NCBI GenBank assembly: GCA_963753575.1
Contig: CAVWCR010000001.1
Coordinates: 806,001-870,000, forward strand
DNA: 64,000 nucleotides
Direction: 5' to 3'
DNA from: VAZQ01 sp963753575
GTDB lineage: Bacteria; Pseudomonadota; Alphaproteobacteria; Rhizobiales; Xanthobacteraceae
The translations under genes were made by a program, and so were the position numbers. Within the stretch, counting starts at the first letter, position 1. Each line of letters starts with the position of its first letter. Below the pieces are notes generated by a model. That model was given only the letters and a program-made list of their open reading frames with translations. It was not told the DNA's origin and did no database searches. This document shows, one piece after another, positions 27,668-35,612 of this stretch.

Positions 27668-28633
27668 TCACAATCCGGACGCCGGCGGCCACAGGCCTTG
27701 CTCTTTAAAGAACTTGATTGCGCCGGGATGGTACTCGAGATGGTCGTAGCGCTTCGCCATCTGGTCCGGCTCGAACCCATTGAGCGCCCGGAATACGGCC
27801 GCCATGTCCTTCTTGTTCCCGTGCACCGCCTTGGTAATCTTATAGACCGTGTCGTCGGCGAGATCGGCGCGCGTGAACAGCACCACATCATAGGCCATGA
27901 CCGAGGTGGGCTCCGTGATGCCGTCGAGGTTGCGCGAAGGCTGTACGACCAATGGATAGGAGCCCGGAACGTACTTTTTCATCTGGACGACCGCTTCCGG
28001 CGTGCTCGGCACCGGCAGCGCGCGGATGCCGCCGACGCTGGCCGCAACCTGCTTCACCTTGCCCGAACCGAGAGCGAACCAGAACGCATCGGTCTTGCCG
28101 GCCGCAAAGTCATCGGCCGCCTGCACGATGTTGTGAGCGAGCACGCCGGTCACGTCCTTCTCGCTCAAGCCGACGGTCGCGAGCTGCGCCAACACAACTC
28201 TTTGGACGGCCTTCTGTGCGCGATAGCCGACGCTGATGCGCTTACCTCTGAGGTCGGCCAGCGACTTGATCGGCGAGTCCTTGCGCACGTAGGCGGCGGT
28301 GGTGATTGGCACCATGCGTCCGATGAGTCGGATGTTCTTCTTTGGCCCGTTGCCTTCCCAGTCCACTGTGCCGGTGACGTATTGCTGCACATCAGAAAGC
28401 GTCGCAAGCGAGAGCTCCATGCTCCCGTCGTTGACCGCCTCCTGGCCGTGCGACTGCTGCGGCGTGACAGTCGCCTTCATGCCGGCGTGATTGACGATGA
28501 CCTTGGCGACCGCAGCGCCAATCGAATTCGTGAACGAGCCCGCCGGCGTCGTGGCGATACCGATCACCTGGGCATGAGCCGTCGTCGTCGCGGCGGCGAG
28601 CACGGCAAGGGCAGCAAGCGCCATTGGTCTCAT
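27668..28633 (-). CDS. TAXI-family TRAP solute-binding protein (copy B)
   Basis: 321 aa. Signal peptide MRPMALAALAVLAAATTTAHA is followed by QVIGIATTPAGSFTNSIGAA, the TAXI start. Later family landmarks: SLADLRGKRISVGYRAQKAV, DDFAAGKTDAFWFALGS and the C-terminal LEYHPGAIKFFKEQGLWP. It is upstream of the fused permease on the same strand, 195 bp apart, and is its likely main partner. Copy A on the opposite strand gives the locus two binding proteins for one permease. Confidence 0.9.
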   Translation of the reverse strand: MRPMALAALAVLAAATTTAHAQVIGIATTPAGSFTNSIGAAVAKVIVNHAGMKATVTPQQSHGQEAVNDGSMELSLATLSDVQQYVTGTVDWEGNGPKKNIRLIGRMVPITTAAYVRKDSPIKSLADLRGKRISVGYRAQKAVQRVVLAQLATVGLSEKDVTGVLAHNIVQAADDFAAGKTDAFWFALGSGKVKQVAASVGGIRALPVPSTPEAVVQMKKYVPGSYPLVVQPSRNLDGITEPTSVMAYDVVLFTRADLADDTVYKITKAVHGNKKDMAAVFRALNGFEPDQMAKRYDHLEYHPGAIKFFKEQGLWPPASGL

Positions 28634-29331
28634 AATGTCACCTCGCCATCATCGTTCCTCGTGAGAATACACCCGTACTGCCGGTCGGTACAGCAGTTCG
28701 GGCCCTGCCGGGCAATTGGCCGCAAGGCGCCGTCCATTTCGGCCTTCGGCGAGCCCGCGCGATCAAGTCCCGCCGAGCAGTTTGGGCCAAGGCTTTGGGC
28801 TAAGGTTAGAGACAGGTTAGAAGGCGACTGCGTCCGCCATCAGGCAGTCCGAGGTTCGCGGAGATTTCTTTAAAGGACAGGCACCAGCAAGCTGTGACGT
28901 CGGTTCGCATTGTCGCCAGGCCGCCGAGACCGCAGTCTTGGCGCGCTGAACTTGGTGGGCGAGTTCTCCGCACGGCCGTTCTCGGTCGGTTGACCGAGCC
29001 GCCTGAATCAATGCAAGGCCATGCAAATGGGGACGCCGGACTATTTGACGCCCAAGGAAATTGCCCAGTGCACGGCACATCAGCTGAGCCCGCTCTCTAT
29101 TGATCGTGTGTGGGAATATTGGGCGCGTAGAGCGGACAAAGGCAAGCATTCTTGATGCAGCAGCTGGGCTGCATGCATTCCTTCCTACAGAAAAGAGAGA
29201 CCTAAGAAATCATGAACCCACTTCCTGGGAGTCCGAACAATTGCGACTAGACGGCCAGGATCGAGGCTGTTCATCGGCTACACGAGCCACGTCGTTCACT
29301 GATTTCGCTGCCCGGCCAATCTACCTTTTAA
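28634..29331. other. 700-bp gap, no gene recognised
   Basis: Short open frames exist on both strands but none resembles a family I know or has a credible ribosome site. The right third is AT-richer and probably includes the promoter of the peroxidase operon. Confidence 0.45.
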
Positions 29332-30525
29332 ATGTACAAGAAGATTTCGTTAATAATCCATTCAGGAAGCGAGAATATTCTGGGCGTGCAACCAGCTCGA
29401 TATTCAGCCACAACCAGGCCGCCGATATCCATCTTGAGGACGCGCTTCAACAAGCAAGCAATTGTCAGCCCAGTCCTTCGCGGCATTGTCGCGACGGCGG
29501 CGCTCCTCGGCACTGCTGTGGCGCCTTGCCATTCTGACGCCATCGTGGGCGATGTCCGCAAGGTCGCCATTCCGAAAGCGGAAAGCGCATCCGACACTGA
29601 AATACGCGCTTCGTACAAGCGGCCAACGACAATTCCGTTCCCGGCCGATAACCCGTATACGGTTCAGAAGGCAATCCTCGGGAGGAAACTCTATTTCGAC
29701 TCGCGCCTCTCGCAAGGCAAGCTGCTGTCATGTTCGTCGTGTCATAGCCCGGGTTATGCCTGGGCCGACGGACAGCCAACAGGAGTCGGCCACGCGATGA
29801 AGCGGCTCGGCCGCCGATCGCCGACAATAGTCAATCTCGCCTATGGCCACATCTATATGTGGGACGGCCGTGCCGAGTCGCTTGAGGAACAGGCGCTGCA
29901 GCCAATTCAAGGCGCCGCGGAGATGGCCATGCCGCTCGACCAGCTGCTGACGCAGCTCAAGGCCATCGATGAATATCGTGAATTGTTCGAGGCGGCGTTC
30001 CCCGGCGAAGGCACTACGGCCAGGAACGTCGCGAAAGCCATCGCCACGTTTGAGCGCACCGTGATCTCTGGACGCGCGCCGTTCGATGCCTGGATCGAAG
30101 GCAATGAAGAGGCCATTTCGGAGGATGCCAAACGCGGCTTCAAGCTGTTCAATGGCAAGGCTCAGTGCAGTGTCTGCCACAGCGGCTGGAATTTCACTGA
30201 TGACAGCTTTCACGACATTGGGCTCGCAAGCCATGACCTTGGACGCGGCAAATTCCTGCTTGGCGTCGTCAAGGCTCAACGGGCGTTCAAAACACCCGGC
30301 CTTCGCGAAATCACCCGTCGCGCTCCCTACATGCACGACGGCTCAATTACGACCCTGGAAGAGGTGATCGAGCATTATGACAAGGGTGGGATCGCGCGGA
30401 AATCACGCTCCGAACTGATCAAACCGCTCAATTTGACGGACCGGGAAAAGGCCGACCTGCTTGCATTCCTGAAAACTGTGACGAGCGACATGAAGCCGAC
30501 CACCTTCCCCACGCTTCCCCGCTAA
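29332..30525 (+). CDS. Dihaem cytochrome c peroxidase, MauG/CcpA family
   Basis: 397 aa, periplasmic. Two c-type haem motifs, CSSCH at residues 134-138 and CSVCH at 279-283, with family landmarks LYFDSRLSQGK, RRSPTIVNLAYG, MWDGRAESLEEQA and PYMHDGSITTLEEVIEHYD. These enzymes reduce hydrogen peroxide or, in MauG-like members, oxidise protein side chains. The hydrophobic export segment (GIVATAALLGTAVA) comes after an unusually long 50-residue N-terminus, so the true start may be later, though no better ATG is seen. It heads a run with a cupredoxin gene 21 bp on and a hybrid kinase. Confidence 0.9.
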   Translation: MYKKISLIIHSGSENILGVQPARYSATTRPPISILRTRFNKQAIVSPVLRGIVATAALLGTAVAPCHSDAIVGDVRKVAIPKAESASDTEIRASYKRPTTIPFPADNPYTVQKAILGRKLYFDSRLSQGKLLSCSSCHSPGYAWADGQPTGVGHAMKRLGRRSPTIVNLAYGHIYMWDGRAESLEEQALQPIQGAAEMAMPLDQLLTQLKAIDEYRELFEAAFPGEGTTARNVAKAIATFERTVISGRAPFDAWIEGNEEAISEDAKRGFKLFNGKAQCSVCHSGWNFTDDSFHDIGLASHDLGRGKFLLGVVKAQRAFKTPGLREITRRAPYMHDGSITTLEEVIEHYDKGGIARKSRSELIKPLNLTDREKADLLAFLKTVTSDMKPTTFPTLPR

Positions 30526-30546
30526 CCCGAACCAAGCGGATTTCAC

Positions 30547-30867
30547 GTGAAGATATTCAACATCGGGGTCGCTGCCGCCTTTTTCGCCGGCATCGCCTCC
30601 GCCTATGCCGCCAACTATACAATTCGACAGAAGGGAAAGGTTTTTTCCGAGGTCGAGATCAGCGTCAAGAAAGGCGAGGAAATCCTGTTCCTCAATGACG
30701 ACACCATCGCACACAACGTGCTGTCCACCTCTCCGGGAAACCGGTTCAATCTCGGGCTGCTCAAACCCGGTGAGGTGCGCCCTGTCAAGTTCAATTCCGT
30801 AGGCGAGGTGAAAGTCATCTGCGCGATTCACCCCACCATGAAAATGACGATCAAAGTCTCCGACTAG
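30547..30867 (+). CDS. Periplasmic cupredoxin (plastocyanin-like)
   Basis: 106 aa starting at a GTG. Signal peptide MKIFNIGVAAAFFAGIASAYA, then a single beta-sandwich copper domain. Type 1 copper ligands can be placed: His56 in DTIAHNVLS, Cys92 and His95 in ICAIHP, and Met98 (or Met100). The protein probably carries electrons to the peroxidase encoded 21 bp upstream. Methylamine-utilisation-type cupredoxins have similar form. The cotranscribed kinase gene starts 19 bp after its stop. Confidence 0.88.
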   Translation: MKIFNIGVAAAFFAGIASAYAANYTIRQKGKVFSEVEISVKKGEEILFLNDDTIAHNVLSTSPGNRFNLGLLKPGEVRPVKFNSVGEVKVICAIHPTMKMTIKVSD

Positions 30868-30886
30868 CAGCAAGCCAGACAAAATA

Positions 30887-32842
30887 ATGTCAATACGACT
30901 CAAGCTATTCGCTGCCTTTGGACTCGTCTGCCTGATATCGGCGGGAACCATCCTGTACAGCGTTACGCGGGTCAACAGCCTCAGCATCCTGCTCCAGGGG
31001 CTCTACGATGGTCCGCTGATGTCGATCAGTCATGCCCGCTCCGCCCAGGAGCGCTTCACCAAAACGGCGTATGCGGTCGAACGCGCGATCAGCTTGCATG
31101 AACAGCTCAGTGCCAACGAACTGAATGTGATCGAAAACTCCATGAAGCAGTTCGAGACCGACATGAATGTCGTTCGCGAGCGCATGGGCGAAAACGCAAG
31201 TGAATTAATCGACTCCACCCTCGTCCGCAGCGAAAGCTGGTTCAAGGCGGCGATGGCTTACATCAAGCCATCCACGCAAGGAGTCACGCAACTGACTTCG
31301 CCGTTGGTGCTGGCCGATCAGGGCCGCGAGATCACATCGTCGCTCGAAAATATCGTGGAGGCCGCGGCGGCCTATGGATTCAATTTTCGCTATGAAGCGG
31401 AGAACTCCGCGTCAGCATTGTTCAGAAACCTTCTGGTAGCGGCTGTCGTGATCCTCATCTTCGGCATGGCGTTCGCCATTCTGACGTCTTGCTCGGCAGA
31501 ATCCGAAAAGATGAGATCAGAGCAGTCACGCGCGCTAGCGGAGCTGGAGGTCAAACGACAGCGCGACTTGACGGAGCAGCAACAATATTTCATTGCCTCG
31601 CTGCGCGAAAAATCCGAGTCACTGGAGCGCTCCATTGCGGAACGGGCAGAGATGGAAAAGCGCCTAGTGCAATCGCAGAAGCTCGAAGCGGTCGGTCAGC
31701 TCACCGGCGGTATCGCGCATGACTTCAATAATCTGCTCCTGGTCGTGATCGGCAATCTTGACCTCCTCAAGGACACGACGCCGGCAGGCTCGTCAGAGCT
31801 CGAGCTGATCGAGTCCTCGCTCACCGCCGCGCTCACCGGTTCCGAACTGTCGAACAGTCTGCTGGCGTTCAGCCGCCAGCACGCCTTTAAGCTCGAAGCC
31901 GTCGATATCAGGACCGTCGTGGCCGATCAGGTGCGCCTGCTCAAGCGCGCCATGGGTCGCAAGGTGACCCTGGAGGAGACGTCGGCCGACAATGTCTTCC
32001 CAATCATCGTCGACGCGGCGCAGCTGCGCTGCGCCTTGACCAACCTGGTGGTCAACGCGCGCGACGCGATGCAGGACGGCGGGGCGATCACGGTTTGCAC
32101 ATCCAACATCACGCTCACAAAGACCGACATCACGGTCGCAGACGGGCTTGAGCCAGGAGATTATGTGGTATTGGAGATCGCCGACACGGGCGTCAGCATA
32201 TCACCCGAGGATCTGCAGCGGATCTTTGATCCGTTCTTTACCACTAAGGATGTCGGCAAGGGAACCGGCTTGGGACTCAGCATGGTCTATGGCTTCGTGA
32301 AGGAGATGAAGGGCAAGATCAAGGTCACGAGCGAGGTCGGCAAAGGGACCACATTCAGTGTGTTCTTCCCGCGCTCAGCGGAGCTGCAGGAGGTCGCATC
32401 CCCTGCGCTCGTGCCTGCTGATACGTCCGCGCCCGCAGAAGAGCGAAAAACAGTCCTGGTGGTCGATGACGACGACATGGTGCGCAAGTCGGTGATCGCA
32501 CAGTTGAGGTCGCTGGGCTACGCTACCATTGAGGCGAACAACCCGGACATGGCGCTGGAAGTGATCGAGGGCGATGAATCCATCGACCTTCTGTTCTCCG
32601 ACATTGTCATGCCGGGCTCAATCGACGGCATCGAGCTTGCACGACGGTCGAGTGAACGGAGGCCGACACTCAAGATCCTGCTGACGTCGGGGTATCCGGA
32701 TCTCAAAGCATCGCGCGCCGAACAGGCCTATACGCAATGGGAAGTTCTTAAGAAGCCCTACCGTCGCAGCGATCTACGAGAGGCGTTGCGAGAGATCCTG
32801 ACCGGCGCGGCGCCACAGTTGGCCCAGCTATCACTCCACTAG
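30887..32842 (+). CDS. Hybrid sensor histidine kinase with C-terminal receiver
   Basis: 651 aa. TM1 about residues 7-24, an alpha-helical periplasmic sensor domain to about residue 180 (like chemoreceptor four-helix bundles), TM2 about 181-200, coiled coil 205-260, HisKA with His278 in GQLTGGIAHDFNNLL, HATPase (VVNARDAM, VLEIADTGVSI, GTGLGLSMVYG) and a receiver domain (VLVVDDDDMVRKS, DLLFSDIVMPG) at the C-terminus. No DNA-binding partner is adjacent. As third gene after peroxidase and cupredoxin it may sense redox or electron-transfer state. Confidence 0.9.
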   Translation: MSIRLKLFAAFGLVCLISAGTILYSVTRVNSLSILLQGLYDGPLMSISHARSAQERFTKTAYAVERAISLHEQLSANELNVIENSMKQFETDMNVVRERMGENASELIDSTLVRSESWFKAAMAYIKPSTQGVTQLTSPLVLADQGREITSSLENIVEAAAAYGFNFRYEAENSASALFRNLLVAAVVILIFGMAFAILTSCSAESEKMRSEQSRALAELEVKRQRDLTEQQQYFIASLREKSESLERSIAERAEMEKRLVQSQKLEAVGQLTGGIAHDFNNLLLVVIGNLDLLKDTTPAGSSELELIESSLTAALTGSELSNSLLAFSRQHAFKLEAVDIRTVVADQVRLLKRAMGRKVTLEETSADNVFPIIVDAAQLRCALTNLVVNARDAMQDGGAITVCTSNITLTKTDITVADGLEPGDYVVLEIADTGVSISPEDLQRIFDPFFTTKDVGKGTGLGLSMVYGFVKEMKGKIKVTSEVGKGTTFSVFFPRSAELQEVASPALVPADTSAPAEERKTVLVVDDDDMVRKSVIAQLRSLGYATIEANNPDMALEVIEGDESIDLLFSDIVMPGSIDGIELARRSSERRPTLKILLTSGYPDLKASRAEQAYTQWEVLKKPYRRSDLREALREILTGAAPQLAQLSLH

Positions 32843-33051
32843 ACCATGATCCACTCAAGTTGAGCCGGGATCATGACGTCGTTGTGTGGATCGTCGCATC
32901 ATCAGTTCGATGCTCGCAATCCTACGCTTGCTCGGAATGTTCATCGTCGACCTAGCCAAGTCGCGGCGCTCACGATCAGATTGATGGTCTTGCTGATCAT
33001 CAATGCAACTGATCATCGCCCCGCGCACAGCAGATCGCTCGTAATATGCTT

Positions 33052-33966
33052 CTAACCACTCTTGCCGAGTGTGGCGGCACTCGCTGCGACCAGATGCTTC
33101 ACAAGGGTCTGTTGGGCCATGCCAGCATGACGGTCACGATGCTGCAAAACGACGAAGTCGCGCTGCGGCAGATCGATCGGATGGGCTCTTAGCGTTCCGA
33201 CTGTGAGCGCGGACGCGACAACGTGTTCCGAGATGATGGTCGCGCCGGCACCGGCCTCAACCGCTTCGCGGATTGCCTCATTGCCCGGTAACACCAGAAA
33301 GATGTTCAGGTCGTCGAGCGACAGGCCCTCGCGCGCCGCAAGATCCTCGAGCACGCGGCGTGTCCCGGACCCTTCTTCACGAACGACCCAGGGGATCGCC
33401 CGCAGGTCAATCTGCCCTAGCTTGTTGCGCGGCAACGGCGGGTGGCCCGCGGCCACGACCAGGAGGGGACGGTCGGTATCGACGTGCAGTCGCGCGAGCG
33501 AGCGATGCTGCGTCGGTCCCTCGACCAGTCCGAGGTGAGCCTCGCCGTCGGCTACGGCGCTTTCCACTTCCCGCGTATTGCGAATGACGACGTCGAGTCG
33601 AACGCCTGGATTGGCGGCGTGGAATGCCGCGAGCCGCCGCGGCAGCCAGTAGCTCGCGATGGTATGGCTTGCGGCAATCAAGATCGCGCCTGTCGGAGAT
33701 CCGGCAAGGTCTTCGAGCACCGACCTCGCAACTGAAACACGGTCGAGCACTGCGCGGGCCTCTTGCAGGAACTGCCGACCGGTTTCGGTCAATTCGATCC
33801 CGCGGCCTACCCGGTTGAACAGACGCGAGCGGTAGCGGGATTCAAGCGCTGCGATGGCGGCCGAGGCGGCCGATTGGGTGATCCCCAATGCAGCGGCCGC
33901 ACGGGTGACATGGCCGCGGTCGGCGACGGCAACGAATATGCGCAGTTGCTCCAGGGTCATGGCCAT
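33052..33966 (-). CDS. LysR-family transcriptional regulator, divergent from apr genes
   Basis: 304 aa. N-terminal winged helix-turn-helix (LEQLRIFVAVADRGHVTRAAAALGITQSAASAAIAALE) and a C-terminal effector domain with GAILIAASHTIASYWLPRRL and VVREEGSGTRRVLED. Two ATG codons two residues apart (33966 and 33960) could serve. LysR regulators usually control the divergent gene, here aprM and the sulfite-oxidation operon, and sense a pathway compound; closest in feel are CbbR/CysB-like members, so a sulfur compound is a fair guess, but an inference. Confidence 0.9.
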   Translation of the reverse strand: MAMTLEQLRIFVAVADRGHVTRAAAALGITQSAASAAIAALESRYRSRLFNRVGRGIELTETGRQFLQEARAVLDRVSVARSVLEDLAGSPTGAILIAASHTIASYWLPRRLAAFHAANPGVRLDVVIRNTREVESAVADGEAHLGLVEGPTQHRSLARLHVDTDRPLLVVAAGHPPLPRNKLGQIDLRAIPWVVREEGSGTRRVLEDLAAREGLSLDDLNIFLVLPGNEAIREAVEAGAGATIISEHVVASALTVGTLRAHPIDLPQRDFVVLQHRDRHAGMAQQTLVKHLVAASAATLGKSG

Positions 33967-34320
33967 ACAATCGATTTTGTTTATGGATTTGACAAGAATT
34001 AATCATTGGAACGATCGCCGCTTAGGAGAATAATTTTCCAAACATCATACCCGCCATGCCATACCAGCCGTCTCATCCACAGGGTTCCGGTCGGATCGCC
34101 AGGGCCTGCATGGCGCTGCTCCGCTTCCTTGGGATGTCGTCAGGCTGGACAAGGCGCGATGGCTACCGGCCAGAACGGCACTATATGCGCGGCCCGGGTC
34201 CCAAGAGTCGCAACCGCCGGGGCGATCGTGAACAAGGGCCCCATGCCCAATGAAAGATCGCGCTAACTCGTCGGCTATCGTGACGCTTGAACTTAGGTCT
34301 TATGGGGGGATTTTCAACGA
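33967..34320. other. Divergent promoter region of LysR gene and apr operon
   Basis: No gene is credible in these 354 bases. A short inverted repeat (ACAA-N6-TTGT at 33967-33980) abuts the LysR start and is AT-rich; LysR sites are often of this shape, but it is too short to be sure. Confidence 0.45.
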
Positions 34321-35109
34321 ATGCTGACAAGCAATCCTTTCGCCGAGCTTTCAGAGTCCATACCACCCGCCGTCATGCAGACGTATGTCGTCGTGATGAT
34401 ACTCCTGGTCGCGGGTGGCACGCTGTTCGATATCCTGCACAAGAGGAGCGCCAGGTACTTCTTTGACCATTGGCGCAATGCAAAGAACAAAGGGACCCGG
34501 CAGGTCGGCGGCGGGGAAATGGTGTCCCTCGCGATCCAGACCGCGGTGGTGGAGGGTCTGACGTCCGGTGAATTTTGCACCGCACAGCGCAGAGCCGCTC
34601 ACCTCCTCACGATGTACGGCTTCGTCGCTTATGTCGTCACAACCATCATCATGGTTTTCGCATATCCGACGCCCGCGACGCCGACGCCGGTTCTCATACC
34701 GTTGCTCTGGTACCTCGGCGCGCTGATGGTTTGCCTCGGCGGCTACTGGTTCTGGTTCTTCATCCGGGTCGACGTCGCGGCGGAAGGAAACTCACCCTTG
34801 CGGCTGGTGCGCGCCGACCTGTTCATCCTATCGCTCCTGGCGAGCGCGACGCTCGCTCTGCTATGGGCGCTGGTCCAGGCCACGGGCAGCACGGTCGTCG
34901 CGCATGTGCTGCTGGCGCTCTTTCTCATCGCCACGACTGTGCTGTTCGGGGCGGTGCCGTGGTCCAAGTTCTCGCACATGTTTTATAAGCCCGCCGCGGC
35001 CTTCCAGAAGCGGCTCGAGCAGGCGAATGGATCGCGGCGCAACCTGCCTGCGCCCGCTGACGCCCCCGCCACCTTCGGCAGCTCCCGCCGGCTGCCGCGC
35101 CACTACTGA
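34321..35109 (+). CDS. aprM: AprM-type membrane protein linked to APS reductase
   Basis: 262-aa protein with about five TM helices (roughly residues 18-37, 97-117, 125-145, 168-190, 195-215) and a Pro/Arg-rich cytoplasmic tail. It sits directly ahead of aprB and aprA, the order seen in sulfur oxidisers such as Allochromatium where aprM is the proposed membrane anchor passing electrons from APS reductase to the quinone pool in place of QmoABC. The call rests mainly on that position plus topology. The aprB start is 42 bp after its stop. Confidence 0.75.
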   Translation: MLTSNPFAELSESIPPAVMQTYVVVMILLVAGGTLFDILHKRSARYFFDHWRNAKNKGTRQVGGGEMVSLAIQTAVVEGLTSGEFCTAQRRAAHLLTMYGFVAYVVTTIIMVFAYPTPATPTPVLIPLLWYLGALMVCLGGYWFWFFIRVDVAAEGNSPLRLVRADLFILSLLASATLALLWALVQATGSTVVAHVLLALFLIATTVLFGAVPWSKFSHMFYKPAAAFQKRLEQANGSRRNLPAPADAPATFGSSRRLPRHY

Positions 35110-35150
35110 TGTGCCCGCGCCGGTCTGCGCAACAGGAGACAACCAATCTC

Positions 35151-35612
35151 ATGCCCACCTTTGTCTATATGACGAGCTGTGACGGCTGCGGCCACTGCGT
35201 CGATATCTGTCCGTCCGATATCATGCACATCGATACGACCTACCGCCGCGCCTACAACATCGAGCCCAATTTCTGTTGGGAGTGCTACTCGTGCGTGAAG
35301 GCGTGCCCGCAGAATGCGATCGACTGCCGCGGCTACGCGGATTTCGCGCCGCTGGGCCACAGCGTCAGGGTTCTGCGGGAAGAAGACAAGGCAACCATTT
35401 CATGGAAGATCAGGTTCCGGGATGGCCGCGAAAAGAACTTCGTGTCTCCGATCAGGACCACGCCGTGGGGTTCGATCAAGCCCCCGTCCGACTACGCGGC
35501 TCCCAACGCGGACGCGATGAAGTCGCAGCAGCTCGCGCACGAGCCTGAGGCGCTCAAGGTCGCCACGCTGCCGGCGCTCACGCCGGATCGCTTCAAGCAG
35601 GGATTGGTGTAA
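35151..35612 (+). CDS. aprB: Adenylylsulfate reductase beta subunit
   Basis: 153-aa iron-sulfur subunit. Eight cysteines form two [4Fe-4S] sites: C10, C13, C16 and C20 (CDGCGHCVDICP), and C42, C45, C48 and C52 (CWECYSCVKACP). The middle and tail (SIKPPSDYAAPN) wrap the alpha subunit in known structures. The ATG at 35151 (MPTFVYM) is the family start, preceded by GGAGA; the frame opens 14 codons earlier. The stop TAA overlaps the aprA ATG by one base (TAATG), so the subunits are translationally coupled. Confidence 0.95.
   Translation: MPTFVYMTSCDGCGHCVDICPSDIMHIDTTYRRAYNIEPNFCWECYSCVKACPQNAIDCRGYADFAPLGHSVRVLREEDKATISWKIRFRDGREKNFVSPIRTTPWGSIKPPSDYAAPNADAMKSQQLAHEPEALKVATLPALTPDRFKQGLV

Noticed and set aside
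26456..28873. An 805-codon plus-strand frame across the TRAP genes
   Set aside because: It is antisense to the fused permease and the TAXI gene, has a His/Arg/Asp-rich composition typical of antisense reading, and has no domain.
33967..33980. ACAA-N6-TTGT as a LysR binding site
   Set aside because: Only 4-bp arms and directly at the start codon; reported only as part of the intergenic note, not as a site.
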